From: Candidatus Latescibacterota bacterium
GTDB taxonomy: Bacteria > Latescibacterota > UBA2968
DNA length: 49,400 nt
Direction of reading: 5' to 3'
Assembly (NCBI GenBank): GCA_022823725.1
Contig: JAJEHL010000039.1
Span: 71,632 to 121,031, forward strand
The position numbers were made by a program, and so were the translations under genes. The notes beneath the pieces are model-generated. The model was not told the origin of the DNA and did no database searches. It saw nothing but the letters and a program-made list of their open reading frames with translations. Shown piece by piece: positions 25,579 to 34,224 of this stretch (positions are counted from its first letter, which is position 1; each line of letters opens with the position of its first letter).

Positions 25579-27504
25579 TTAATTCTCAACGAGCGCTTTG
25601 GCAACGAACTCCCTTTGCGTCGGGTTGTCTTCATACATTGGCATTGGAATGCTTGAGAACGCTTGATTGTGTTGTGCGAGCAATTGTACCAACAATGGCG
25701 AGTGGGTCTCTTTGCCCAGATTTTCAGCTTTCAAAAAGCCGTTTAAATCACCGTTATGAATTTCCATGAATGACGTTTCATTTTGAGCAGAATTATCGGT
25801 GCCGACCGTCAAGTATTGATCAAGCAATGTAATCGCCGCATTGCTAAGCATATTGAACTGATTTTCCGCGTCAGGATTAGCAAGTTTGAGTACAGCTTCA
25901 GTCAAGACACTCGTAGAAACAAAAGGACTCTGGAGTTCCGGAGTTAGCAAAATGACGTTGCCAAGCATCTTCATAAGGATGTAATAAAATAAAAAACGCG
26001 ACTGGCGTCTGCTAGCGCGATCAGCGTTGCGCGCAAAACCGATATTATCTGCTATACACTTGACTTTGTACGCTGCATACAAATCGCGTGCTCCAAACGG
26101 TTTATCTGCATCTTCTCGAGATACGATGCGCTCGTAGACTGAGCCTTGAGGTAGAAAAGGAGCGTTTTTGCCAAACGCCAAGCCAGGTACGCCAATCCAC
26201 CCAGCACCGTAAACCTTAATCAGGTCAAAGGCGTAAACGTAATCCTCAAATTTTGACTGGTCGGGATGCTGCTTCTCATATGCTTTTCGGGATTCTATAC
26301 CACCGCGCTGAATTTCAAAAAATATGTTGTATTTGTTATCCATCTCGTCGGCCCAGTTGCGGAAATCGCTGTGCAGCGCAATAAAATCCTGTTCCCGAAC
26401 GGAGTTCTGCGAGTTGGTGAACCGTGTGATATTGACAATCTCCGCTTCGTCACTAGAAACGATTTTGGTCACCACGCCACCCCGACTGGCCTTCTCTGTC
26501 CATTTTTCAATAGCTGTACCCTGACCGGTTCCACCGGCGTTGATCTTATTATCCAAAACTTGCCAAATGGTACGAGTTGTCTGACAACCATTAACGACGT
26601 AAGGATCATTCACAGTAATAGTGCCAGCATTGGGAGATTTTGAGAAACCAGACACAACGATCGTGATGCCGTTGTTGTAGAGCCCAAATTTTTCGGGATT
26701 TTCGTTCAAAGTGTTGGCAATGCCTTTGTTGATCTTCCGGCGATTGCCCAAAAATTGGCGCACATTTTTTTCATAAAGCTGATCCAGGTTGCCAGTCTTG
26801 ATTTGATATAACTTTAAGAATTCGAACAAGTCAATCAGCGAAACTGTACCAACTAACAAACCAGAATACTGGTCAACAAATTGTCCTTTAATATCTACTG
26901 ATAATTTTGGCTGTTCTGTTTCTTCCAGTGATTCCCAAATTGTCGTCAAGGATACTTCTTCTACATCGAAATTAGGACTGACTCGCTCTCGTCCAATAAG
27001 TTTTATATTTTCAAGATTTTCTCGTTCTTGTGAAGTAAGGGGATCTGGTGTTGCGAAAACCAGCACAATTCGGTCATTGTCAGATGCTTGCTGTCGAAAT
27101 ACGTTAAGCTTTTCCAAAAGCTGCTTAGCACTGTGGGACAAGGATTGATTTTGACCTTGAAGTGTGGTAATGACTTTGTTGCCTTCCTCCAAAATTTTGT
27201 ATGAATCGCCATATTTGCTTTGAACGAGGTACCAAGTATCGCCATCTTCTGAGTTATTGTCCCGGTTCCCCACGTCAATATCTGACCGCTTCAGATAAGC
27301 GATGTCAATGCCCCCATCGCCAGAGCCATCACAGATAACAAAATCGTCATCATCAGTAGTTACATCCAGATACTGGGTAATTATCTTGGTGGAAAACCTC
27401 GTACCCTTTTCAAACGGCGTGGGGCTCCCGGCTTCTATTTCAGTTAGCCATTCCTCGCGGAATTGCTCGTAACTAACTTTGTCAGTGGCACTTGTGCTAG
27501 ACAT
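25579..27504 (-). CDS. AIPR (abortive infection phage resistance) family protein
   Basis: A 641-residue protein. The central AIPR domain (about 240-520) is recognised by NVRQFLGNRRKINKGIANTL, FGLYNNGITIVV and PYVVNGCQTTRTIWQ. The family is linked to abortive infection systems, with no settled mechanism. The N-terminus looks like a second domain of PD-(D/E)XK type: D67 in GDGGIDIAYL and Q95-S-K97 in TWYLVQSKYG, the spacing seen in Mrr-like nucleases. An extended C-terminal helical part follows. It is cytoplasmic, with no signal or membrane segment. It is followed by the small nuclease and preceded by higBA. Codon and base use are more AT-rich than the flanks, suggesting transfer. Confidence 0.88.
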   Translation of the reverse strand: MSSTSATDKVSYEQFREEWLTEIEAGSPTPFEKGTRFSTKIITQYLDVTTDDDDFVICDGSGDGGIDIAYLKRSDIDVGNRDNNSEDGDTWYLVQSKYGDSYKILEEGNKVITTLQGQNQSLSHSAKQLLEKLNVFRQQASDNDRIVLVFATPDPLTSQERENLENIKLIGRERVSPNFDVEEVSLTTIWESLEETEQPKLSVDIKGQFVDQYSGLLVGTVSLIDLFEFLKLYQIKTGNLDQLYEKNVRQFLGNRRKINKGIANTLNENPEKFGLYNNGITIVVSGFSKSPNAGTITVNDPYVVNGCQTTRTIWQVLDNKINAGGTGQGTAIEKWTEKASRGGVVTKIVSSDEAEIVNITRFTNSQNSVREQDFIALHSDFRNWADEMDNKYNIFFEIQRGGIESRKAYEKQHPDQSKFEDYVYAFDLIKVYGAGWIGVPGLAFGKNAPFLPQGSVYERIVSREDADKPFGARDLYAAYKVKCIADNIGFARNADRASRRQSRFLFYYILMKMLGNVILLTPELQSPFVSTSVLTEAVLKLANPDAENQFNMLSNAAITLLDQYLTVGTDNSAQNETSFMEIHNGDLNGFLKAENLGKETHSPLLVQLLAQHNQAFSSIPMPMYEDNPTQREFVAKALVEN

Positions 27505-27643
27505 TATGAAGTCCTTTAATTATATGTATTTATGTTATCCCTGAAAGAACGACATTTGACAATCGGCTAATATGACTAATCCTTGCATATGCTCTCGTTA
27601 ACGGCGTCTGCAATTTCAGGGTAAAACGATCAGCATATTCGAC

Positions 27644-27979
27644 TCATGCTCTCTGGGTGGCTGACAGCACGGCTCGGGTCTCGGCACGTTGATGGATCCC
27701 CGCGCAAATTTTCTCACCGTTTTCAACTAATTCCTTTGATAGCTCATACGTTTTCTGAGCATTCATCCAAAATTCTGGCGTCTGACCAAAATACACCCCC
27801 AGCGCGATCGCTGTCTCTGCACTTACGCCGCGGCGTTCATGAACAATCTCATGCAAGCGGGTCGCTGGCAGATTGATGTCTCGGGCAACGCCATTCACGG
27901 TCAGTCCCATCTCCTCAATCTGTTCAAGTAGCAAAGCACCGGGATGTGTCGCAATTCGATTGCTGGGTACGCGGGCCAT
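27644..27979 (-). CDS. higA: HigA-family antitoxin
   Basis: A 111-residue XRE-type antitoxin. HPGALLLEQIEEMGLTVNGVARDINLPATRLHEIVHERRGVSAETAIALGVYFGQTPEFWMN is the standard HigA signature with the helix-turn-helix at about 20-60. It neutralises HigB and represses the operon. ATG 27979 has GGAG eight bases upstream; an in-frame ATG at 27991 is also possible. It follows higB after 15 bases. The C-terminal tail carries an extra 20 or so residues beyond the core. Confidence 0.93.
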   Translation of the reverse strand: MARVPSNRIATHPGALLLEQIEEMGLTVNGVARDINLPATRLHEIVHERRGVSAETAIALGVYFGQTPEFWMNAQKTYELSKELVENGEKICAGIHQRAETRAVLSATQRA

Positions 27980-27994
27980 GTTTTTCTCCATTCA

Positions 27995-28279
27995 TCAATC
28001 GTAGTGATTGTTTAATTCCACTTCAAATGCGTCTCCATCTCGCCAGACAAAGCATATACGCCAGCCCCGAGAGACGCGAATGCTGTGCTGCCCTTCGCGG
28101 TCTCCGACTAACCGTTCGAGGCGGTTTCCTGGTGGCACCCGGAGGTCATTGATGCTTGTCGCGTAGTTGATCCGGTCTAACTTGCTCCCTGCTCGCTTCA
28201 GGATCGAAGGCGGAAAAGAGCCATCTATTAGACCTCTAAAAACGTTCGCGGTGCGCTTGTCTGCGAAGGACTGAATCAT
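27995..28279 (-). CDS. higB: HigB-family toxin (RelE/ParE superfamily)
   Basis: A 94-residue ribosome-dependent mRNA interferase of the HigB type. It begins MIQSFADKRTANVFRGL, as most family members do, and contains LDRINYATSINDLRVPPGNRLERL and the basic catalytic strand segment GQHSIRVSRGWRICFVW. The usual key basic residues (H, R) are present, so it looks active. The longer frame to 28339 adds unrelated sequence. Toxin-first order is typical of higBA. Confidence 0.92.
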   Translation of the reverse strand: MIQSFADKRTANVFRGLIDGSFPPSILKRAGSKLDRINYATSINDLRVPPGNRLERLVGDREGQHSIRVSRGWRICFVWRDGDAFEVELNNHYD

Positions 28280-28383
28280 ACAGTTTCTATCATTATGACA
28301 GCCGTAATAAGCAAAGATTGCAAGCTGTAAAAAGTGCAAGAAATAGCGTGGATTGTCAAGGTAAATAGGAAGGAATGGTGGAT

Positions 28384-28638
28384 TTAAAGAACTATTTGAA
28401 TGCTGCTATGGTGTCTGAGTGCCTCAAAGATATTGAGGCGGTGGGATTCGTCGAGGACGACCATATCGAGGTTTAAGCTGCGATACTTCCCATGCCTGCT
28501 CTGATTTGAAAAGGTCAGGGTATAATCGCTGTTGCCCACAATTTCGGCAATCGCCCGACGCATATGTTTTTCTTCGCGGCCAATGACCTTAAAATTCCAT
28601 GGACACGGATACTCAATTTCTGATGGTCCTTCGATCAT
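28384..28638 (-). CDS. DUF493 (YbeD-like) protein
   Basis: An 84-residue protein matching the DUF493 pattern: an opening EYPCPWNFKVIGR (compare E. coli YbeD FPTPFTYKVMG), a central DYTLTFSNQSRHGKYRSLNLDMVV, and a final helix-strand. The fold is a small alpha-beta sandwich (ACT-like) without known enzymatic activity. The ribosome binding site is GAAAGG before a T-run at the ATG. It ends 100 bases from higB and may be the first core gene beyond the accessory island. Confidence 0.82.
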   Translation of the reverse strand: MIEGPSEIEYPCPWNFKVIGREEKHMRRAIAEIVGNSDYTLTFSNQSRHGKYRSLNLDMVVLDESHRLNIFEALRHHSSIQIVL

Positions 28639-28670
28639 AAAAAAATCCTTTCAAAAAGGTGAGAAGTAAG

Positions 28671-28722
28671 ACGTGAGAGGGACACGCCCAACATCGCGTC
28701 AAGGGGGTGCCTCGTCTCACGT
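28671..28722. repeat. long imperfect palindrome after the HEAT-repeat gene
   Basis: ACGTGAGA (28671-28678) pairs with TCTCACGT (28715-28722). Inside, CACGCCC faces GGGGGTG with one mismatch, giving a two-part stem. It begins one base after the stop of the HEAT gene on the minus strand and could end its transcript, although the T-tract is separated from the stem. It could equally be a dispersed palindromic repeat. Confidence 0.5.
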
Positions 28723-28723
28723 A

Positions 28724-29266
28724 TTATCCACAGTCTTCACATACCAATGCAAAGCGCATCTGCCCGCTGTCGGGTATTTCGGTGTCAAAATCTGTTTTTA
28801 CCCTGCCGGATGTTCCGCAAAAATCACATCGGCCAGTCTGATTGTATTCCGATTGGGCTGCGACTTTGAGCATGGTGCGTTCTTTGTGCGCGTAATTTTC
28901 GTTTTCCACCTGTCGCATAAAGTTCAGCACTGTCTTATTGGTTTCATTTTGACGGGCGCGTTCAAAAATTTCATCCATTCTCGGATCGTCTGGTACACCG
29001 CCATCTTCCAGCGTGTGCCAGGCGCGGGCGCGCACGTTTGAGTCGGGGTCTTCCATGAGCTTAAATAGCGCGGTCTGTATTTCGGGAACGGGATGCCGCA
29101 CATGGCACGGGCACAAATTGGCAGCGGCTTCGTGTCGGTCTGCCGGGTCGTCGCTCTCTGCCAGTGCGAGATAATGCGGAATATCTTCTCGCCGCAACCG
29201 AAGTTCGCCTACTTTTTTTGCTTTTTTCTGGTATTTATTCATTCCGTAGCGTTTCTTTTTTGGCAT
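28724..29266 (-). CDS. HEAT-repeat protein with C-terminal zinc ribbon
   Basis: A 180-residue protein. A very basic N-terminus (MPKKKRYGMNKYQKKAKK) is followed by one or two HEAT repeats (residues 30-110, DPADRHEAAANL and DPDSNVRARAWHTLED). A C-terminal ribbon has CDFCG at about 146 and CEDCG at the very end, a C-x2-C pair likely binding Zn. A basic tail plus zinc ribbon suggests contact with nucleic acid or the ribosome, but no function is known to me. AAGGAG precedes the ATG. Confidence 0.8.
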   Translation of the reverse strand: MPKKKRYGMNKYQKKAKKVGELRLRREDIPHYLALAESDDPADRHEAAANLCPCHVRHPVPEIQTALFKLMEDPDSNVRARAWHTLEDGGVPDDPRMDEIFERARQNETNKTVLNFMRQVENENYAHKERTMLKVAAQSEYNQTGRCDFCGTSGRVKTDFDTEIPDSGQMRFALVCEDCG

Positions 29267-29342
29267 GATATGTCTCCTTCAAATGAACGGGTAGATCCTT
29301 CTCGTAATCTTTAATAAGACGATGTAAACCCATTCCGGGTTT

Positions 29343-30374
29343 CTAAACCGGGTCAGCCAGTTCTATATCATTTTTCCCGCGGTTTTTTACGCGGTAAAGA
29401 GCAGTATCTGCTTGTCGAAACGCGTCTTCCATTGATTTGGGTACGCCGTGATAAACCCCAATGGATATCGTGCCTTCTGTGCGTTCATCAACGGCCCGGT
29501 TCAAACGGCGGGCTATCGCATAAGCACGCGCTCGCGACGTATCTTCAACCACCGCAGCAAATTCATCTCCCGCCCACCGCGATAACAAATCCGATGCGCG
29601 TAGCATGTCATTCAATACTTGTGCCAAATCTACAATAAATCGGTCGCCTGCATCGTGCCCTTTGCTGTCGTTGATCGCCTTGAGCGAATCGGAATCTATG
29701 TAGTAGAGCGCGAGGGGGTTTCCATTGCGATTTGCGCGTCGCACCATACGTGTAAATACTGCTTCAAAACCGCGCCGATTGTAAAGACCTGTCAAAAAAT
29801 CTGTGCGCGATTCCAATGTCATTCTTTGCACTCGCGTGGCGTTGATACGCGCAATTTCTCGAAAAAAGTTCAGGGAAATATCTGTTAGATATAATATATC
29901 CTCTGCGGATTTCTCGGTCAACCAGACCACCTGTGGGATTGCGTGTTGTTGCGCCCGGGCGAGTACGCATTGGGCAGTAGAAAAGATCATCTCGGACATT
30001 TGGGGATGCAGGTCATAATCTTCGCTCGAGATCTTAACACCACCGCAAGATACGCGGCGTCCTGTTTGTTCGGCAATCACGGCAGGCAGAGATGATGGGA
30101 TTTCACGAACACGCGCATCATCGGCATCAAAAAGCACGGCGATTTTGTCATCTGTTATGTGAAAGCTTTCGGGGGGGGGAATAACAATGGAATTTAGCAC
30201 TTTAAGCGCTTGCCCTATATTGTCTCCGGACGCCCGATTGAGGGGATCAATGCTAAAAATTAGCAATGCACCAAACTGCCTGCGATATAAAATATCGACG
30301 AGTGTGCGTTTCAAATCGGATGCGCCTGGCAATGCTCTGGTGTCCAGGCTATTTTGAAGTGCTGGAGATGCCAT
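29343..30374 (-). CDS. diguanylate cyclase (GGDEF domain)
   Basis: A 343-residue protein. The C-terminal GGDEF domain (about 185-340) starts with DFLTGLYNRRGFE and has the active-site motif as AGDEF at 268-272. A RxxD allosteric site (RASD, 259-262) lies five residues before it, as in product-inhibited cyclases. It should make cyclic di-GMP from GTP; AGDEF variants are often active. The N-terminal 180 residues form a soluble region with no recognised sensor, perhaps a degenerate GGDEF/GAF-like domain. ATG 30374 has GAGG eight bases upstream and lies seven bases after the dCMP deaminase stop. Confidence 0.9.
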   Translation of the reverse strand: MASPALQNSLDTRALPGASDLKRTLVDILYRRQFGALLIFSIDPLNRASGDNIGQALKVLNSIVIPPPESFHITDDKIAVLFDADDARVREIPSSLPAVIAEQTGRRVSCGGVKISSEDYDLHPQMSEMIFSTAQCVLARAQQHAIPQVVWLTEKSAEDILYLTDISLNFFREIARINATRVQRMTLESRTDFLTGLYNRRGFEAVFTRMVRRANRNGNPLALYYIDSDSLKAINDSKGHDAGDRFIVDLAQVLNDMLRASDLLSRWAGDEFAAVVEDTSRARAYAIARRLNRAVDERTEGTISIGVYHGVPKSMEDAFRQADTALYRVKNRGKNDIELADPV

Positions 30375-30381
30375 GACCGCC

Positions 30382-30870
30382 TCAGACTCTGAAATCAAGG
30401 ACAACGCGCTCTCGATGTTCTTTTAGAACGCGATAGCGAATACCCGAACTGTCAAACATGCGGTAAGTGGCTTTTATAGAATCGGACTTTGGATATTTAT
30501 TCGCCAGATAGATCACTTCGCGAATGCCCGACTGAATAATCACTTTTGCACATTCATTGCACGGAAATAAGGTGACGTAAAGCGTACATTCGTGTAAGTC
30601 TGCGCTGATTTTGTTCAGGATTGCATTCAATTCTGCATGGCAGACATAGGGATATTTTGTATCGAGAAAATCGCCCTCTCTGCCCCAGGGAAACTCATCG
30701 TCCGAACATCCAATGGGCAATCCGTTGTAACCAATACCCACGATTTTCTTTTTTTCATTGATAATACACGCGCCCACCTGTGTATTGGGGTCTTTGCTTC
30801 GGTGCGCCGATAGCAAGGCCACACCCATAAAGTACTCATCCCACGATAAATAATCTACGCGTTTTTGCAT
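30382..30870 (-). CDS. deoxycytidylate (dCMP) deaminase
   Basis: A 162-residue zinc enzyme that converts dCMP to dUMP for dTTP synthesis. The zinc and catalytic motif is H78-A-E80 in [10 protein letters not shown] with C104 and C107 in FPCNECAK. The family-specific [16 protein letters not shown] segment, which in homologues takes part in allosteric nucleotide binding, is intact. ATG 30870 has AGGAAGG at ideal spacing, so the extension to 30939 is rejected. It sits inside an operon of unrelated catabolic genes. Confidence 0.93.
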   Translation of the reverse strand: MQKRVDYLSWDEYFMGVALLSAHRSKDPNTQVGACIINEKKKIVGIGYNGLPIGCSDDEFPWGREGDFLDTKYPYVCHAELNAILNKISADLHECTLYVTLFPCNECAKVIIQSGIREVIYLANKYPKSDSIKATYRMFDSSGIRYRVLKEHRERVVLDFRV

Positions 30871-30880
30871 GATAGCCTTC

Positions 30881-31870
30881 CTATGCCAGCCGATCCAGCA
30901 TTTCTCGTTTGACTTGAAAAAGTTGGTCTTCGTTCGCAAAAAATCGGCGCAGTTCTTCGACTACCAGTGCGCCGATGCGATAGGATTGCAACCCGGCACA
31001 ATGCGGTGTTAAGACCACGTTGGGCAAACGGCGTAGCGGGCTGTCCATAGCAGGCGGTTCGGGATCGGTTACGTCTAAGAAAGCGGAGAATCGCCCTTTT
31101 TGCAATTCTGCGATCAGCGCGGCTTCGTCGATATTGGCACCGCGCGATGTGTTGATAAATACGCAATCGTCGCGCATGAGTTTGAAATGCGTCTCATTCC
31201 AGAGGTGATATGTCGCGTCCAATTTGGGTGCGTGAACGGTTACCACTTCGGCCTCGCGCGCTATTGTCTCCAGGTCCGCGAGTTCTGCGCCAAATTCCTC
31301 CGCGCGCTCTGGCGTCACAAAGGGGTCGTAGAGCAATGTGCGCGTCTGATAAGGTTGCAACAACCGCATCACCCGCTGTCCGACCTGGCTGGCGCTGATG
31401 ACGCCAACTGTGCGGCGATATAGCGAGCGGGATTCGGTCTTGCCCGGTTTTTTTTCGCCTTCTCTCATGGCGCGTGACAGGTAAAATACCCGGCGCAATC
31501 CCATGGTCATAAATCCCATGGTCATTTCTGCGACATCATCGGCAATTGCAGGCGCGGCACTTGTTACCACAATATCTTTTTCCCAGGCTTCATCGCAGAT
31601 TTTTCCCTTTACAGTGCCCGCGCCATAAGCCCAAATTTTTAGCGTTGGAACGCCTTCCAGAATGGCAGGTGTCAAATCGCCCGAGTTCCAACTCGTCATT
31701 GCCCCGTCCATTCCGTTCAGAAATTCAGCCGCTTCTTCTTCTACGATATCGCGGTCTTCATCGTTGATTGTCACATTTGCAAAACTTTCCAATTTCTCTA
31801 AATCCCAGTCGCTCAAAATTCTTTCTCTGAGCGATTTCCGAATGACAATACCAACTTTTGGTTTGCTCAC
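30881..31870 (-). CDS. D-2-hydroxyacid dehydrogenase family protein
   Basis: A 329-residue NAD-dependent dehydrogenase of the SerA/LdhA fold. The catalytic residues are present: R in [12 protein letters not shown] in DVTDPEPP and H in LTPHCAGLQ. The Rossmann loop is odd: [14 protein letters not shown] lacks the first two glycines of G-x-G-x2-G, so cofactor binding may differ. The start is a GTG (31870) with AAGGAG ten bases upstream; the ATG at 31900 lies upstream of that site. It follows another hydroxyacid dehydrogenase after 16 bases. Substrate unknown. Confidence 0.85.
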   Translation of the reverse strand: MSKPKVGIVIRKSLRERILSDWDLEKLESFANVTINDEDRDIVEEEAAEFLNGMDGAMTSWNSGDLTPAILEGVPTLKIWAYGAGTVKGKICDEAWEKDIVVTSAAPAIADDVAEMTMGFMTMGLRRVFYLSRAMREGEKKPGKTESRSLYRRTVGVISASQVGQRVMRLLQPYQTRTLLYDPFVTPERAEEFGAELADLETIAREAEVVTVHAPKLDATYHLWNETHFKLMRDDCVFINTSRGANIDEAALIAELQKGRFSAFLDVTDPEPPAMDSPLRRLPNVVLTPHCAGLQSYRIGALVVEELRRFFANEDQLFQVKREMLDRLA

Positions 31871-31886
31871 ACTGATACTCCTTTGG

Positions 31887-32855
31887 TTACTGATTCTCAT
31901 ATTCCGGATTGACCAGATGCACGGGTGTCTTTCCCGTCAGGACTCGCCGCGCTTCCCAGGCGGCTTTTTTTTGCAATTCAATGAGCGATTCTTCCGAATA
32001 AAAAGCCGAATGCGGGCTGTGAATTACCCGATCTGTGTGGATTAAACGATCCCCTGCTTCGGGCGGTTCCTGGCATCGCACGTCGAGAGCAGCACCCGCA
32101 ATGGTGTTGTTTTCCAATGCCGCGAGGAGTGCTGTTTCATCGACAATATCGCCCCGAGATGTGTTGATCAAACACGCTGTCGGCTTCATTTTTGCGAGAT
32201 TATCGGCATTGATCAGGCCTCGCGTTTCATCGGTAGATGGGCAGTGGAGCGATACAAAATCCGATGTGCGAAACAAGGTGTCCAAATCCGCAGCTTCGGC
32301 ACCACAGGCACGCGCTTGTTCTTGTGTTAAAGACCGCGAGTAGGCCAATACATGTAGCCCAAAAGCCCGTGCGCGGGGAACGACTTCGCGCGCAATTTGT
32401 CCAAAGCCGATCAAGCCGAGTACCTGTCCCGTTAAACGCCGCAAGGGCAAGCCAGCCTGAATGTCCCATGTGCCGCTGCGAATTAGCCGATCGAAGTGTG
32501 CGACTTTGTGCGAAAGCCCCAGTAGCAGGGCCATGGTTTGCTCGGCTACATCGATAAAACAATAATCGGGTACATTGGCTACGGGGATACCTCGTTTTGT
32601 TGCATACGCCACATCGATATTGTCCAACCCCACGCCGTATCGCACGATGACTTTCAAATCGGGCAATGCAGATGCGATGACCGCGCGCGTTGTTTGCGCC
32701 CAGCATGTCATGATGCCCTGACACCCCTGCGCCAGACGGACGAGCGTTTCTTCTTCGCCATCGGGTGCGGGAATGAGTTCGGCATTGATTTCACTCAGGA
32801 CACTTTTTTCGACGTCCAGATTTGCCCAGGCATAATCTGTCACCAGAATTTTCAT
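31887..32855 (-). CDS. CtBP-like D-2-hydroxyacid dehydrogenase
   Basis: A 322-residue enzyme close to the C-terminal-binding-protein branch of 2-hydroxyacid dehydrogenases. It has a normal Rossmann motif (VLGLIGFGQIAREV), catalytic R in LINTSRGDIVDE, E in DVRCQEPPEAG, and H in IHSPHSAFYSEES. VPDYCFIDVAEQTMALLLG is characteristic of the branch. ATG 32855 shares ATGA with the M20 peptidase stop and has GGAG upstream. Together with the next gene it makes a tandem pair of divergent paralogues. Confidence 0.9.
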   Translation of the reverse strand: MKILVTDYAWANLDVEKSVLSEINAELIPAPDGEEETLVRLAQGCQGIMTCWAQTTRAVIASALPDLKVIVRYGVGLDNIDVAYATKRGIPVANVPDYCFIDVAEQTMALLLGLSHKVAHFDRLIRSGTWDIQAGLPLRRLTGQVLGLIGFGQIAREVVPRARAFGLHVLAYSRSLTQEQARACGAEAADLDTLFRTSDFVSLHCPSTDETRGLINADNLAKMKPTACLINTSRGDIVDETALLAALENNTIAGAALDVRCQEPPEAGDRLIHTDRVIHSPHSAFYSEESLIELQKKAAWEARRVLTGKTPVHLVNPEYENQ

Positions 32856-34213
32856 GCCTTTTCTCCGGTTGAAGATCCGCAAAATCGCGTGACAATATCG
32901 TATAAAATGCGCGTTGCAAAGACGAGATTTTCGACTGAGGTGCGCTCGTTATGACCGTGTATCAGATTCATTTCTTTTTCTTCCCGCACTTGCCGGTGGG
33001 GCATGAATCCGTAAACCTGTACATGGGGCCAGCGCGGACAAATATGCTTGGCATCTGTGCCTCCACTCATCAGCGCGGGGACTACGGTGGCGTCTGGGTC
33101 GCGTTCTGCCATTACATGGACGATGGTTTCGTATAGAGGCGAATTTGTACTCGTCTCTAAGGGGGGGCTGTATTGATCTACGATGAGGTCAATTTCGTCG
33201 CCAATACAGGGTCGAATTTCGGCTTCAAAGCTCTTGTCGGTCTGCCCGGGTGCGAGCCGACCGTCAATTCGCGCAGTTGCTTCGGCGGGTATGACATTGA
33301 TTTTACTGCCTGCTTCGAGGATTGTTGGAGAGACCGTATTTTGCAATAGGGCACGCAGTGAGGCGATCATACCTGGCGTGAGGGGCAATTTTTGCAATGC
33401 GTTCTCACTGTTTTTTGCATCGAGTACTCGACGCAACTGTTGTGCAGTCTCATCGTCCTGAGTCGCTGCAATGCCTTCTAAAAACGCGCGCAGTGTTTCA
33501 GAGGGATGCATTGGAAGTTTGACCTGTCCCAAAGCAGCTATGGCGCGGCTGAGTTTGACGACGGCATTGTCGCGGTGTGGGCGGGAGCCGTGTCCTGGGC
33601 GTCCTTTTGCTTGCAGGCGAAAGCGAAAAATGCCTTTTTGTCCCGTTTGGCATGTATAGAAGTGTTTTCCATTTACATAAAAATCGCCGCCTCCGCCTTC
33701 TGTTAACACGTATTTTGCATTGACTTGCTCGGGATGGTGATCGATGAGCCAACCGATGCCGTGGTTTCCTTTGCCGGCTTCTTCATCTGCGGTTGCGGCA
33801 TAGATTACGTCGCGGTTTAGTGTCACACCCTGCCGTTTTAAGAGCAAGAAGACCATGAGTTCTGCGGCGACCATGTTTTTCATGTCCAGCGCGCCGCGCC
33901 CCCAGATATAGCCGTTGTGCAATTCCCCTCCAAAGGGGTCGCGCGACCATTTATCGGGTTCTACGGCGACGACGTCTGTATGTCCCAATAGCATGAGGGC
34001 GGGGTCGTTTCCACCTTTTAGGCGCGCTGTGACATTTCCGCGTCCAGGTTCTGATTCTGTGATCGTGGCGTCAATGCCCTCGCGCTTCAATACATCGGCA
34101 ATATAATTTGCACACAGGATTTCATTGCCCGGGGGATTGGTCGTGTTACACCGAATCAGGTGCTGTAAGAAATTCGTTACTTCTTTTTCGATGTGGTGCC
34201 AGTCTATTGTCAT
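32852..34213 (-). CDS. M20 family metallopeptidase/deacylase
   Basis: A 453-residue di-zinc hydrolase of the ArgE/DapE/CPG2 family. Metal ligands and catalytic residues are visible: H78-x-D80 in LLGHTDVV, D110 in GALDMKN, E144 and E145 in ADEEAG. A lid domain follows (GRPGHGS). It is cytoplasmic, with no signal peptide. It would remove acyl or aminoacyl groups from an amide substrate. The length and HTDVV motif fit the carboxypeptidase/succinyl-diaminopimelate desuccinylase-like group, but no lysine or arginine genes surround it. Confidence 0.9.
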   Translation of the reverse strand: MTIDWHHIEKEVTNFLQHLIRCNTTNPPGNEILCANYIADVLKREGIDATITESEPGRGNVTARLKGGNDPALMLLGHTDVVAVEPDKWSRDPFGGELHNGYIWGRGALDMKNMVAAELMVFLLLKRQGVTLNRDVIYAATADEEAGKGNHGIGWLIDHHPEQVNAKYVLTEGGGGDFYVNGKHFYTCQTGQKGIFRFRLQAKGRPGHGSRPHRDNAVVKLSRAIAALGQVKLPMHPSETLRAFLEGIAATQDDETAQQLRRVLDAKNSENALQKLPLTPGMIASLRALLQNTVSPTILEAGSKINVIPAEATARIDGRLAPGQTDKSFEAEIRPCIGDEIDLIVDQYSPPLETSTNSPLYETIVHVMAERDPDATVVPALMSGGTDAKHICPRWPHVQVYGFMPHRQVREEKEMNLIHGHNERTSVENLVFATRILYDIVTRFCGSSTGEKA

Positions 34214-34224
34214 GGTTTTAACTT

